NCBI GenBank assembly: GCA_903859705.1
Contig: CAIONQ010000044.1
Span: forward strand, 1 to 63,498
Origin: an uncultured Chthonomonas sp.
GTDB taxonomy: Bacteria > Armatimonadota > Chthonomonadetes > Chthonomonadales > Chthonomonadaceae
Direction of reading: 5' to 3'
Length of the DNA: 63,498 bases
Below, piece by piece: positions 43,308 through 51,976 of this stretch (within the stretch, counting starts at the first letter, position 1; the number at the start of each line of letters is the position of its first letter). Both the position numbers and the translations under genes were made by a program. The notes below the pieces were generated by a model. It saw only the letters and a list, made by a program, of their open reading frames with translations. It made no database searches and had not been told where the DNA came from.

Positions 43308-46102
43308 GAAGGTTGGTCTGCCCCATCGCGTGATTTCGCGTTATTTATCCAGGTACCGAAGGCCCAGTTAAGCGAGTATCCACGCAATGTGCGAGCATTG
43401 CCGGCACGGATGGCAGGGATCACATCGTAGGTTAGCAACCCGCGTATGATGGCCTCACGCACATCTATATTGTCGATTTCACCAACGTATGCCTGATTTG
43501 CAGGTATCAGCAGGGTATCGATCACTTCCTGAGGCAAAATTTCAAATGACAGTGAACTTCGGCATGTTGTATCAAAGCAGGGATCAGCGGCCAGTTTGAT
43601 GTCATCCATAGTGTGGGGTGTTACCAGTATCTGGCCATCTGCCCGCGTTGCCCTGGCAGCCCGCTGTTCTGCGGATAGGCGTGAGTAGTCTGCCTGCGCA
43701 TGCCGAATAGCACCTACTGCTTCGGCGGGGTGAAGCAGATACCAGTTGGTTTCCGCTATCGCATCTGGCTCGGCAAGCAGGCGCAATACCAGCGCACGCA
43801 CACGGCGGTTGGCTTCATGAAACGCTACTGTGCCTGCTCGGGCAGGGCCAACATCCGGAGCGCTCCATACCAGTGGTGCTCCATCCGCCATTACATCAGA
43901 GAGGTTCTTAAAAGCCCGTGGCAAAGACGACTTCCGGATGAGGTGAAACACCATACTCGCCATTATTGCATCTGCCTTCAAGCCACCAAGTACCTCAGAC
44001 AGATCGAGGAATTTTCCGGTTTCTTCGCAGCGAACCGAGTAGAACTCGGCAAAACCACACTTATGTAGCAGCTCCCAGCCACGTGCAAACCAGCCTGAAG
44101 GAAGATCCAGAAGTATAAGCCGGAAGCGAATGGCTGCACGCTCCATTCGATCCAATAGCCCACGCTGGCCAAGGCAACGCAGGAGCTCCAGGGCAGCCAT
44201 GCCGGAGCCAGCCCCATAGTCAATAACGGCAATCTGTTTCTCTGGGTTTAAGGTGTGCTCTGAGCGGTTAATAGCCGCCTCTATCGCCGCCACCATTGGC
44301 CGCATAACCTGGCCGGTAGGTGCTTGCCCCCAGGGCCGCGGCAAATCTATGTTGCCTTCCTGATATAACAGGCGATGGATGCTTTCTCCATCGTTTCTAT
44401 CATTATGTTGCGCTGGCTCCCATTGCCCGGGAAAAGGATCTTGTACGCTGCCTCCACTGATATCCACCCTGGTATGCCTTGGAGTAACAAAGTGATTTGC
44501 ACTGATCGCTGCAAACGGCTTGCGTGAAGGGTACCGCTCTTGCCTATCGATCAGTGGCCACAGCCCTGCTTCTCGAGCTGCATGCATAAAGGCATCAAAA
44601 TCAATAGGATACTGGTGTGAAAAGCTGTGATACGTATCAAACACAAGGCTGTGTGTATCGCCAAGCTGCCCACGAGCAACATCCGGAGAAACGCAATGCG
44701 CTTCCAACACTATAAGCCCATGCGGGTCCGCATACCTCTCCCACTTATTGAAGAACTCCACTGTGCTCTGGTAAACAGCTGCGCCAGATAACCATTCGCC
44801 ATGTTCGTTGATATAAGCACCAGAAGGAACTGGGATTTCGCTGCCAGGCAGGCAGGCAGGCTCGATAAACACACGGTTATGGTCTATAAACGAGCGGATG
44901 TGCAGGCCACGCCCCATTTCAAACCCATGGTCAGCAAGTGATTCTGCAATCCCATCCGGATCCGTGATGTCTCCGGTAAGAAACAGGGCAGGTATGGATG
45001 CGGCACCCAGGAGATCCAGGCAGATGCTGGCGCACACAGCGTTGTAGTCCACCCCAATCATGGTAAGCGGATACGAATCAAGATGCTTGCCGCGATATGT
45101 TTTGGAAGCTACCAGTTCGTAAATATGCTTTAGCCACGATCCATCGCCACAGCCAACATCCATCACAAACTGAGGTTGTTCAGATATCGGGTGCTGATTA
45201 AACACATCGAGAAACATCTGATCAACGTCGTTAAAATACTGGCGGTGTGCAGCGCCACTGGCAAGCACATTGAGTTTTCTATCTACGTGTTGCTCTGTCT
45301 GGCCCACCGCAGCATGCGTAATATGGGGCGCTCCTTCAAACATTATCTCGTACACACGCTCAAACATTGGTATATAGGAGCCCACCATACCCAGAAAGAT
45401 CGCATGGTCCCGCGCCTTAATTCCAGCAGCGGTCCAGCTAGTGGTGCGCTCCTCAATCCAGCCAAGAATTCGGAATAACCGGATAGCTGCAGAAGAAACA
45501 GCGCCTTCAGCAAGATTTGCCTGCTCGAGTGAGCCCGCTGTTAACAAAGCTACCATCAGCGGAGTAACCAGTGCCCCAGTTTGATGCACCCACATTTCTG
45601 GGCCCAGGGAGGATAAGGTGCTTTCCAGGTTGTTTACAAGTTGTGAAAAGTCTGATTCAAAAACACTTTCGGTTTTGCCCACAGCCCAGCTGAATGGCAG
45701 AGCGCGCCGCAAGAAGTCACCCGTATCGCAGTAGGTTTTCAGGTGCGGGCCACAGAGAGCTATGCCGCTTCTGGTATCGGTATAGCTGATATCCGAGTCA
45801 CTGGTGTATGGAGCCTTCTCAAGCCAGCCCTGCATAGCAAAACAGCGCAGTGCTGCATCCAGGTACGCCGGATTCCCTCCCGATCGTGCAGCAATCTCGC
45901 GAACGGAACCACCTATAAATTTTGAATTTCCCGCGTCGGACTTAGCAAACATTGCAGCATCGATAACGCCTCCAGCAGCGCATGCGCTGCACATAAGGCT
46001 AAGCATCATGCCATCCTGAAAGCGGAACATAAGCTGACGTAAAGTCGCTGACTGAGGGGAGAAAGAAGGTGAATGCAAGACGCTGGTTCCCGACTGTAGC
46101 AC
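43304..46102 (-). CDS. tandem methyltransferase; first unit resembles AprA-type iron-dependent methyltransferase
   Basis: A 932-residue protein. Residues about 1-300 form a helical adaptor containing winged-helix-like pieces (REIAARSGGNPAYLDAALRC, MQGWLEKAP). The first methyltransferase (motif I VMDVGCGDGSWLKHIYE, near residue 316-332) continues with a GDITDP motif and HIRSFIDHNR, whose His, Asp and neighbours recall the iron site of AprA/GphF-like methyltransferases from polyketide starter modules. A second class I unit begins near residue 624 (IDYGAGSGMAALELLRCLG). The AprA comparison is from memory of motif order, not an alignment search. It starts with GTG and leads the minus-strand operon with OafA, GT2 and two GT4s. 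Confidence 0.7.
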   Translation of the reverse strand: MLQSGTSVLHSPSFSPQSATLRQLMFRFQDGMMLSLMCSACAAGGVIDAAMFAKSDAGNSKFIGGSVREIAARSGGNPAYLDAALRCFAMQGWLEKAPYTSDSDISYTDTRSGIALCGPHLKTYCDTGDFLRRALPFSWAVGKTESVFESDFSQLVNNLESTLSSLGPEMWVHQTGALVTPLMVALLTAGSLEQANLAEGAVSSAAIRLFRILGWIEERTTSWTAAGIKARDHAIFLGMVGSYIPMFERVYEIMFEGAPHITHAAVGQTEQHVDRKLNVLASGAAHRQYFNDVDQMFLDVFNQHPISEQPQFVMDVGCGDGSWLKHIYELVASKTYRGKHLDSYPLTMIGVDYNAVCASICLDLLGAASIPALFLTGDITDPDGIAESLADHGFEMGRGLHIRSFIDHNRVFIEPACLPGSEIPVPSGAYINEHGEWLSGAAVYQSTVEFFNKWERYADPHGLIVLEAHCVSPDVARGQLGDTHSLVFDTYHSFSHQYPIDFDAFMHAAREAGLWPLIDRQERYPSRKPFAAISANHFVTPRHTRVDISGGSVQDPFPGQWEPAQHNDRNDGESIHRLLYQEGNIDLPRPWGQAPTGQVMRPMVAAIEAAINRSEHTLNPEKQIAVIDYGAGSGMAALELLRCLGQRGLLDRMERAAIRFRLILLDLPSGWFARGWELLHKCGFAEFYSVRCEETGKFLDLSEVLGGLKADAIMASMVFHLIRKSSLPRAFKNLSDVMADGAPLVWSAPDVGPARAGTVAFHEANRRVRALVLRLLAEPDAIAETNWYLLHPAEAVGAIRHAQADYSRLSAEQRAARATRADGQILVTPHTMDDIKLAADPCFDTTCRSSLSFEILPQEVIDTLLIPANQAYVGEIDNIDVREAIIRGLLTYDVIPAIRAGNARTLRGYSLNWAFGTWINNAKSRDGADQPS

Positions 46103-46412
46103 GGCACTGCAGATGACGTTTCACACATGGAGCAAGCACTGAAGTACTGCCGCAATATGTACCAACACAGATGCAAGCAGAAAACCAATTCGGCGCCGTC
46201 TACATCACTGGCTCCGCACTAACCTAGTTAACTGGTTGGCCGCTCAGCGTAAAGTATACCTGAACAACCGGGCAACCTTATTGGGCAAAATACTCCTGTA
46301 GACGCCAGTTTGCTCCCACCGAATTGCCTGCTATGGCTGTGAGGATGGTAAAATTGATTGGCTGGTTAAGCGATAGTGCGCTAAGCGCGCCACTTCTACA
46401 CGATTTTTCCTG

Positions 46413-46418
46413 TATAAT
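46413..46418 (+). promoter_or_regulatory. -10 element of the P450-UbiA operon
   Basis: A perfect TATAAT preceded directly by TG; no good -35. It places transcription start near 46425, about 24 nt before the P450 ATG. The remaining 46103-46448 divergent region shows no gene. Confidence 0.5.
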
Positions 46419-46448
46419 TCACCCTCTCATGGTTTGAAAGGTTGCTTG

Positions 46449-47699
46449 ATGCCAGATGAAACCCGATTTGAATATGGATCTCAGGAGTATTACCAGAATC
46501 CGTATCCCACACTTAAGCGCATTCAAGAAAAGCGCAAACCTGTGTGGCATGAGCCTACTGGCACCTGGCTAATCTCAACCTATGAAGATGTATCCTGCAT
46601 ATTAAAAGATGCATCTATCTCCAAGCAGTTTATCCGCGAAAACCCATCGCCGCTTGAGAGAACCATGCTATTTCAGGATCCCCCCAACCACACGCGCCTG
46701 CGCTCGCTTGTAAGCCAGGTTTTTACACCTCGTGCCATTACCGAGATGGAAAAACAGATTCTGGATGCTTCGTCATCGCTGCTCGCACGGTTTTCTGAAC
46801 GGCGTAGCATGGATTTTATTGCCGATTTCACACTGCCGCTTCCGATACAGGTAATTGCGGAGATGCTTGGCGTGCCCAGAGAAGACTGGGCACCAGTGCA
46901 TGGACACTCTCTTACTCTTATAAAGGCTGCCGATGGCCAGCACTCTCCAGAGGAGAGCGGACAGCTGCTGGCTCAGGGGATGATGGGGCTAATTGGCTGC
47001 TTCTCTGCTCTCATCGATACCCGCAGAGCCAATCCAAAAGATGATTTACTGAGCCGGCTAATTGCCGTTCATGATAATGATGGCGGCCTCGATACCGACG
47101 AGCTGGTTGGCACTGCCATTCTGCTGATGATTGCTGGCCATGAAACAACCGTTAACCTGCTGGGAAACGGGCTGTACCTGCTGATGCAAAACCCCGAGAG
47201 CATGAAATTACTAAAGGATCATCCTGAGCTTATCCCGGGTGCCATAGAGGAGATGCTTCGCTGTGAAAGCCCGGTTCAACAGGGTACTTATAGGCGCGCT
47301 ACAGAAACCATCCGAATCAGCGGCGTAGAAATTCCCGCAGGTAGCCAGATTACAGTATTGTTTGGTGCCGCGAATCGTGACCCGGCTGTGTTTCCAAACC
47401 CTGAGGTGTTTGATGTAAGAAGAACACCAAACAAACACCTTGCATTCGGCACCGGCATACACTTCTGCCTGGGTGCACCCCTTGCGCGCGCAGAAGCTCG
47501 GATCGCCTTTGAGATGATTCTGAATAGAATGCCAGGTGTACAGCTCAGCGGATCGCCATCCACGTTGCCGAGGCAGGGCCTCCTCGCAAAACTGCTCGGC
47601 ATGCTTCGCCCGCCAGATCAAATGGGAGGCAGGTGTCTGGTTCACTGGACAGCAAACCCGGTGGTTCGATCTCTGGATTCTCTTCAGGTAGAGTGGTAA
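46449..47699 (+). CDS. cytochrome P450
   Basis: A 416-residue soluble bacterial P450. All hallmarks are present: C-helix DPPNHTRLRSLVSQVF, I-helix LMIAGHETTVNLLGNG, K-helix EEMLR, AANRDPAVFPNPEVFD and the heme-binding loop LAFGTGIHFCLGAPLARAE, with thiolate Cys340. It should oxidise a small hydrophobic or glycosylated substrate with external ferredoxin and reductase, none of which are in the window. I start at the ATG with AAAGG 7 nt upstream; a TTG 15 bp earlier is open. It is followed 45 bp later by a UbiA prenyltransferase. It serves as an intact reference for the two Cys-less P450-like domains in the same locus. Confidence 0.93.
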   Translation: MPDETRFEYGSQEYYQNPYPTLKRIQEKRKPVWHEPTGTWLISTYEDVSCILKDASISKQFIRENPSPLERTMLFQDPPNHTRLRSLVSQVFTPRAITEMEKQILDASSSLLARFSERRSMDFIADFTLPLPIQVIAEMLGVPREDWAPVHGHSLTLIKAADGQHSPEESGQLLAQGMMGLIGCFSALIDTRRANPKDDLLSRLIAVHDNDGGLDTDELVGTAILLMIAGHETTVNLLGNGLYLLMQNPESMKLLKDHPELIPGAIEEMLRCESPVQQGTYRRATETIRISGVEIPAGSQITVLFGAANRDPAVFPNPEVFDVRRTPNKHLAFGTGIHFCLGAPLARAEARIAFEMILNRMPGVQLSGSPSTLPRQGLLAKLLGMLRPPDQMGGRCLVHWTANPVVRSLDSLQVEW

Positions 47700-47744
47700 T
47701 TGGGCCACCTGTTCGGCACCTAATACTCGTGAAACTATGTGATT

Positions 47745-48797
47745 ATGATTGATAAGCTAAAAAGCAACTATAAGATCCACCGCTGGTGGGATGGCCAACT
47801 GCCGCTGATGATGGCAGTGATCTATTACGAGCTATCTTGCGCAAAGAAGGCACCGAACATCCTGCTTTTTGTGGGTATGCTGCTGCTGTTCCTCGTTGGT
47901 TCTATAGGCATCGCCAGCTTTGGGTATCTGCTGAACGATCTAACCGATAGAGAGGAAGATCGTAAAAGCGGTGCTTCCAATCTGCTGATGGGGTTTGGCA
48001 GAAAGAAGGTTGCCCTGCACTTCTTAGCCGTAGTTGTACTTGGCCTGGCACCCTGGATAGTTCTGCCACACCCTCCCGAAGTTCTGTTGCTTATCGCCGT
48101 AGAATATGGGCTGTTTCTAGGGTACTCGTGCAAACCAATTCGCCTGAAAGAGCGTGGTTTGCCTGGTTCTGTGTTCGATGCTTTGTACGGCTACACCGTG
48201 CCAATGCTAGTTTCACAATACGCTTTTGCTAAGCTCGCAGGCGTGCAGGTTGCGCTCTGGCAATCTGCGGCCCTTGCAGCCTGGTCTGTTGTACTCGGCT
48301 TGAGACACATACTGGTACATCAACTCAAAGATGCGGGCAATGATGTGCTCTCGGGAACCGTTACCACCGTTACAAAACTTGGATGGGCACGCGTGATGCA
48401 TTTTACAAGTGGCAAACTGTTGAAACTTGAAACAGGTCTATTTATAGCTGTTTGCCTGGTGCTTACAGTTCACGCACCATTTGTGCTGGCTGGCTTTGCT
48501 ATTTACACATTTTGGAATAGGTATCTGCAGCTCAACTACAGCATCAGCGGTACAGATGTTCTCTCCAGGATGAAGGCGCCTGCACGCCTTGGGTACTGGA
48601 GTATTAAATTGATGAGTGGCTTCCACAAACATTGGCTGCCACTCCTGATGTTTCCCACTTTGATTCTTAAGAACCCAATTTATGTGCTGATTGCCCTGCT
48701 CCACTGCAACCTGTTTGAGAACGGGTTCAGGGTGGTTTTCCGTTACGAGCTGCCAGAGCTCAAGAGAATCCGCCTGATATGGTCTGGCGTGCAGTAG
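47745..48797 (+). CDS. UbiA-family membrane prenyltransferase
   Basis: About 350 residues with eight or nine membrane segments. The first aspartate-rich motif is NDLTDREED (NDxxDxxxD) and the second lies in HQLKDAGNDVLSG, both needed for binding the prenyl diphosphate through Mg. UbiA enzymes transfer prenyl groups to aromatic or other small acceptors, or in some cases cyclise terpenes. Placement with a P450 and near a DxDD toroid protein suggests a prenylated or terpenoid building block. The ATG at 47745 is used; a GTG six bases earlier is also open, and no strong ribosome-binding site is visible. Confidence 0.87.
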   Translation: MIDKLKSNYKIHRWWDGQLPLMMAVIYYELSCAKKAPNILLFVGMLLLFLVGSIGIASFGYLLNDLTDREEDRKSGASNLLMGFGRKKVALHFLAVVVLGLAPWIVLPHPPEVLLLIAVEYGLFLGYSCKPIRLKERGLPGSVFDALYGYTVPMLVSQYAFAKLAGVQVALWQSAALAAWSVVLGLRHILVHQLKDAGNDVLSGTVTTVTKLGWARVMHFTSGKLLKLETGLFIAVCLVLTVHAPFVLAGFAIYTFWNRYLQLNYSISGTDVLSRMKAPARLGYWSIKLMSGFHKHWLPLLMFPTLILKNPIYVLIALLHCNLFENGFRVVFRYELPELKRIRLIWSGVQ

Positions 48798-48811
48798 CCA
48801 TATTTAACCTG

Positions 48812-48843
48812 GGATGCGCCTCATTTAGGAATGCGGCGCATCC
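48812..48843. terminator. hairpin between convergent genes
   Basis: GGATGCGCC (48812-48820) and GGCGCATCC (48835-48843) form a perfect 9-bp stem with a 14-nt loop that contains the stop codon of the minus-strand glycosyltransferase. No U-tract on either side; a weak bidirectional terminator is possible. Confidence 0.4.
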
Positions 48844-51418
48844 GAATATCCAGTGCTTTTTTCATATTTGCAAGCGGGTGTTCAAGGGCATACCGCCTGT
48901 GATCTCGGCCGGTTATTTCCGTTCGTAACCACGGCGGTGGCACAGGAAGACCAAATGGCCGATTAAATGGTGTTGCAAGTGCTTTTTCTAATACTTCGTA
49001 GTATTTATCCGCCATATCTACTACGCGGTATCCACCCTCAGCTACTGTTCGCCTAGCTTCCCTGGCCATCTCCCAACGGCGTTCTTTGTTGTTCGCCAAA
49101 AACTCCAGTGCGTCGGCATATTGCGAAATACAACCCATGGGTATTACAAAGCCGTTTTCGCCGTTACGCATTACATCTGGCACACCGCTGCGCATGTTGC
49201 TAACAACTGGTACAACGCTGGCTCCCATCGCTTCCAGCAGGCCCACTGAGAGCCCTTCAAACGCGGAAGGCAGCAGGTAAACATGGCTTTCGGCCAGCAA
49301 TGTGGCCACCTCTTCGTGGTTCAGCTTACCCACAAAACGGGCTCGCCTATTCAACAGCAATGGCTTGGCTAACTGCCGCAGATAGTCTTGATCCGGGCCT
49401 TCACCAGCAATCGTTAGCTCGAAGTCTACGCCTCGTTTATCCAGCTCTTTCGCAATGTTTATCAGATCCCATACCCGCTTCTGGTGCTGTGTTAATCTCC
49501 CGGTAAACAAAATACGTAAACGGCCAGATCCTTCACTCGCAGCCATATCGCGCTCAGGAGCAGGGTGCACGCCGTACGGTATAACGCTCAGGCGTGGTTC
49601 CAGGGTGGGGTCCAAACTCGCAACGTGGTGCCTGATGGCAGTACTAACTGCAACCACAGCATTGGACACATTGCCAACGCGCGCAATCTGGGCGTAATGC
49701 ATCGGATCATCGCTATGGCAGATGCTTACTACCCTTACTTCATCCGGCAGCATTGGAATGATGCTTGAATACTCATAATCATAATTTGGAATGTAAACGC
49801 AGGGAGCCTGCGCAGTGAGGTACTCCACGGCTTTTTGCCAGCGTATAACCGTATTCGGTTCGGTGAGAAACTCTGGTTCTTCAACGGGAACATCTTCTGC
49901 AATCGAAAGCCCCATCGGCCGGTCCGAATGCCGCTTGCCTAAAACCGTTGCATCCACGCCACGTGCCCGCAGCTCACGAACCATGTGATGAGAGAAGACA
50001 TCAACCCCACTGATTTGCCCATATGGTATCGCGAAAAATACCCGGGCATCGCGCAGTTTAACGCCTGTGTTTACGGGCTTGCGTTTCTGTGCCGCAACCT
50101 CAGCGGGCAATTTAGAAGCATCCATCACCGGGGGTGAATTGGGCCAAACGGGAATGCCGTTTACATACTTGGCCTCAAAATCTCCGCCGAGCCTCAAAAT
50201 CTCCATGTCGCCGATAAATGGCGGCGGCAAAGAAACCCAGTTGCGTGCGCGTGCAAACCGACCGTTGTGCACCATTTCATCCATCCGGCCGAACAATGTG
50301 ATGTAAGAATCCAGCATGCTCTCCGTATCGCAGCCCTTCTGACGAACGGACTGGAAAGCATTTTGGGCTACACGCTTCAGGTTGGCTCTATCTGCAGCAA
50401 GTCCCGCAATAATCTCAGAAAAGTGGGGTGTATTCCCCACCTGTGCCGTGTATCCATTGTGCCCCTCATCGATAACAATTGATTGGCTTGCAAGGCGAGA
50501 TACAACAGGCACACAGCCGCGACTCATGGCCTCTAACAGGGAAATGGATAGGCCCTCAAACTGAGATGTAAGCACAAATATATGGGTGCTTTCCAGCTCA
50601 CGTAGCAGCTCTATATTAGTTACACCACCCGTAAACCGCACGCGGCCAAGCCCTACTAGTTCTGCTGCCAACTCTTCAAGCTCTGCCCGGTATGCCCCCG
50701 CACCGATGAGGGTTAGTTCGAAATCCACACCTTTCTGTTGAAGCAGGCGGGCAACCTCTATGAGGTCAAACAGGCGCTTCTGGTCCTTCCGTAGCTCACC
50801 AGAGTAGGCGAGTTTTAATGGGCCATCCTCAGCTTTAGCGGGCATCTCCTGCAGCACTGGCACAGCATTACGGATAGTGGTGGTTCTATCCAGCAAATTC
50901 AGATGGTTATCAACAAAGTAAAACTCTATAGGGTCTGCCACCGCCACAATGGCATTACACCAGGTACCCAGGCGAGCCGCCTGCCACACCTCTGGTGATG
51001 AATCCGCCTGAATCAGGCACACAAGCTGTACTCGATCTGACAATCTTGGAGCAACAACATTGTGCCGCCAATCGTGGGTCATGATGTAAACACACGGTGC
51101 CTGCTCTTCCAGGTACCGTATCATCGCTTCCCAACGCAATCCCCAGTCGTCATCTGGGCCAGCAGGCAAATCAGCAAATGGAACGTCATCTGGCCGTGGA
51201 TGCGCATACGAAGCATGCGGAACCAGGCTGGTATTTTCCTCGGTTACCAGAATGTGGGCATCCCAACCGCGCCCACGCAGCCCGCGTACCAGCCGTTCGG
51301 CAAATATACAGGGCCCGCTTATATTCCATGCCGGCAGCCCCACTATAATCTTCTTATCTGTCACCACGCACTCATTTCCTGGGCAGTTGATGGCGTTGTT
51401 TGGAAGGCGAATATCCAT
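48821..51418 (-). CDS. tandem double GT4 glycosyltransferase
   Basis: An 865-residue protein with two GT4 modules. The first (about 20-415) has IIVGLPAWNISGPCIFAERL, LAYSGELRKDQKRLFDLIEV and SQFEGLSISLLEAMSRG; the second (about 465-850) has VFFAIPYGQISGVDVFSHHM, ILFTGRLTQHQKRVWDLINI and SAFEGLSVGLLEAMGASVVP. The two halves share order and phrases (APCVYI, KRxxDLI, KGVDFELT, FEGLS, LLEAM), so they arose by internal duplication. Each keeps a complete donor-site signature, so both may be active and add two sugars in succession. It faces the UbiA gene with only 23 bp between stop codons. The start could also be slightly downstream, at a GTG before TDKKIIVG. Confidence 0.87.
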   Translation of the reverse strand: MDIRLPNNAINCPGNECVVTDKKIIVGLPAWNISGPCIFAERLVRGLRGRGWDAHILVTEENTSLVPHASYAHPRPDDVPFADLPAGPDDDWGLRWEAMIRYLEEQAPCVYIMTHDWRHNVVAPRLSDRVQLVCLIQADSSPEVWQAARLGTWCNAIVAVADPIEFYFVDNHLNLLDRTTTIRNAVPVLQEMPAKAEDGPLKLAYSGELRKDQKRLFDLIEVARLLQQKGVDFELTLIGAGAYRAELEELAAELVGLGRVRFTGGVTNIELLRELESTHIFVLTSQFEGLSISLLEAMSRGCVPVVSRLASQSIVIDEGHNGYTAQVGNTPHFSEIIAGLAADRANLKRVAQNAFQSVRQKGCDTESMLDSYITLFGRMDEMVHNGRFARARNWVSLPPPFIGDMEILRLGGDFEAKYVNGIPVWPNSPPVMDASKLPAEVAAQKRKPVNTGVKLRDARVFFAIPYGQISGVDVFSHHMVRELRARGVDATVLGKRHSDRPMGLSIAEDVPVEEPEFLTEPNTVIRWQKAVEYLTAQAPCVYIPNYDYEYSSIIPMLPDEVRVVSICHSDDPMHYAQIARVGNVSNAVVAVSTAIRHHVASLDPTLEPRLSVIPYGVHPAPERDMAASEGSGRLRILFTGRLTQHQKRVWDLINIAKELDKRGVDFELTIAGEGPDQDYLRQLAKPLLLNRRARFVGKLNHEEVATLLAESHVYLLPSAFEGLSVGLLEAMGASVVPVVSNMRSGVPDVMRNGENGFVIPMGCISQYADALEFLANNKERRWEMAREARRTVAEGGYRVVDMADKYYEVLEKALATPFNRPFGLPVPPPWLRTEITGRDHRRYALEHPLANMKKALDIRMRRIPK

Positions 51419-51976
51419 TCAATTCACCTGGCCAGCAACGCAAACACACTAATACGAAATGCTGATTTGCACACTCAGAACTTCCAACACCCAACCGGTT
51501 GCTCCTGCTCCCTTAGCTCACGAACGACGCACTTGCGAAAACAACCCTCGAAAAAGGGGAAAACCATTTGAACAGAGGGGCAACCCGGGACGATAGGGAT
51601 AAGGGATGGCGGTATCTGGCACACTCGGCATTCACATCCATGGGATGCAAGGAGCGCAATCCAATCTTAAAGGTGCCGGATTCATGCGTTACATGGAGCC
51701 GCTAAACGCCTCAAAAGTAGAATTCGCCACCACAACCACACCTGAGTGCGTGCAGTTCAAAAAATTATACCTTACCCCTCCTGAATTGCACGATTGCTGG
51801 CTTCACACAGGATGCATGTTGGATGCCCATTGATACCAGAGATCCTACTTTCTGTGCCCGTAAGTTGAGGAAACCGGGTAGAATCTAGGCGCCAATCACA
51901 CGCGGATTTGCTTACACACAGGCTGCCGTTGCCCTGTGCAAACCGCCACACACAATCCGCATCGAAAGGCCAGCTG
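51419..51976. other. divergent intergenic region, double GT4 / ABC exporter
   Basis: A minus-strand TATAAT lies at 51769-51764 and a plus-strand TAGAAT at 51879-51884; both have poor -35 partners. Short open frames in the interval are unconvincing. This marks the right border of the biosynthetic locus. Confidence 0.4.

Noticed and set aside
17459-51418. Classical O-antigen Wzx/Wzy or PKS/NRPS cluster
   Set aside because: No Wzx, Wzy, ketosynthase or condensation domain is visible; the exporter is ABC-type and the only carrier domain is in the FAAL fusion.
51606-51833. 75-codon plus-strand frame in the divergent region
   Set aside because: No ribosome-binding site, no recognisable features; sits where promoters are expected.
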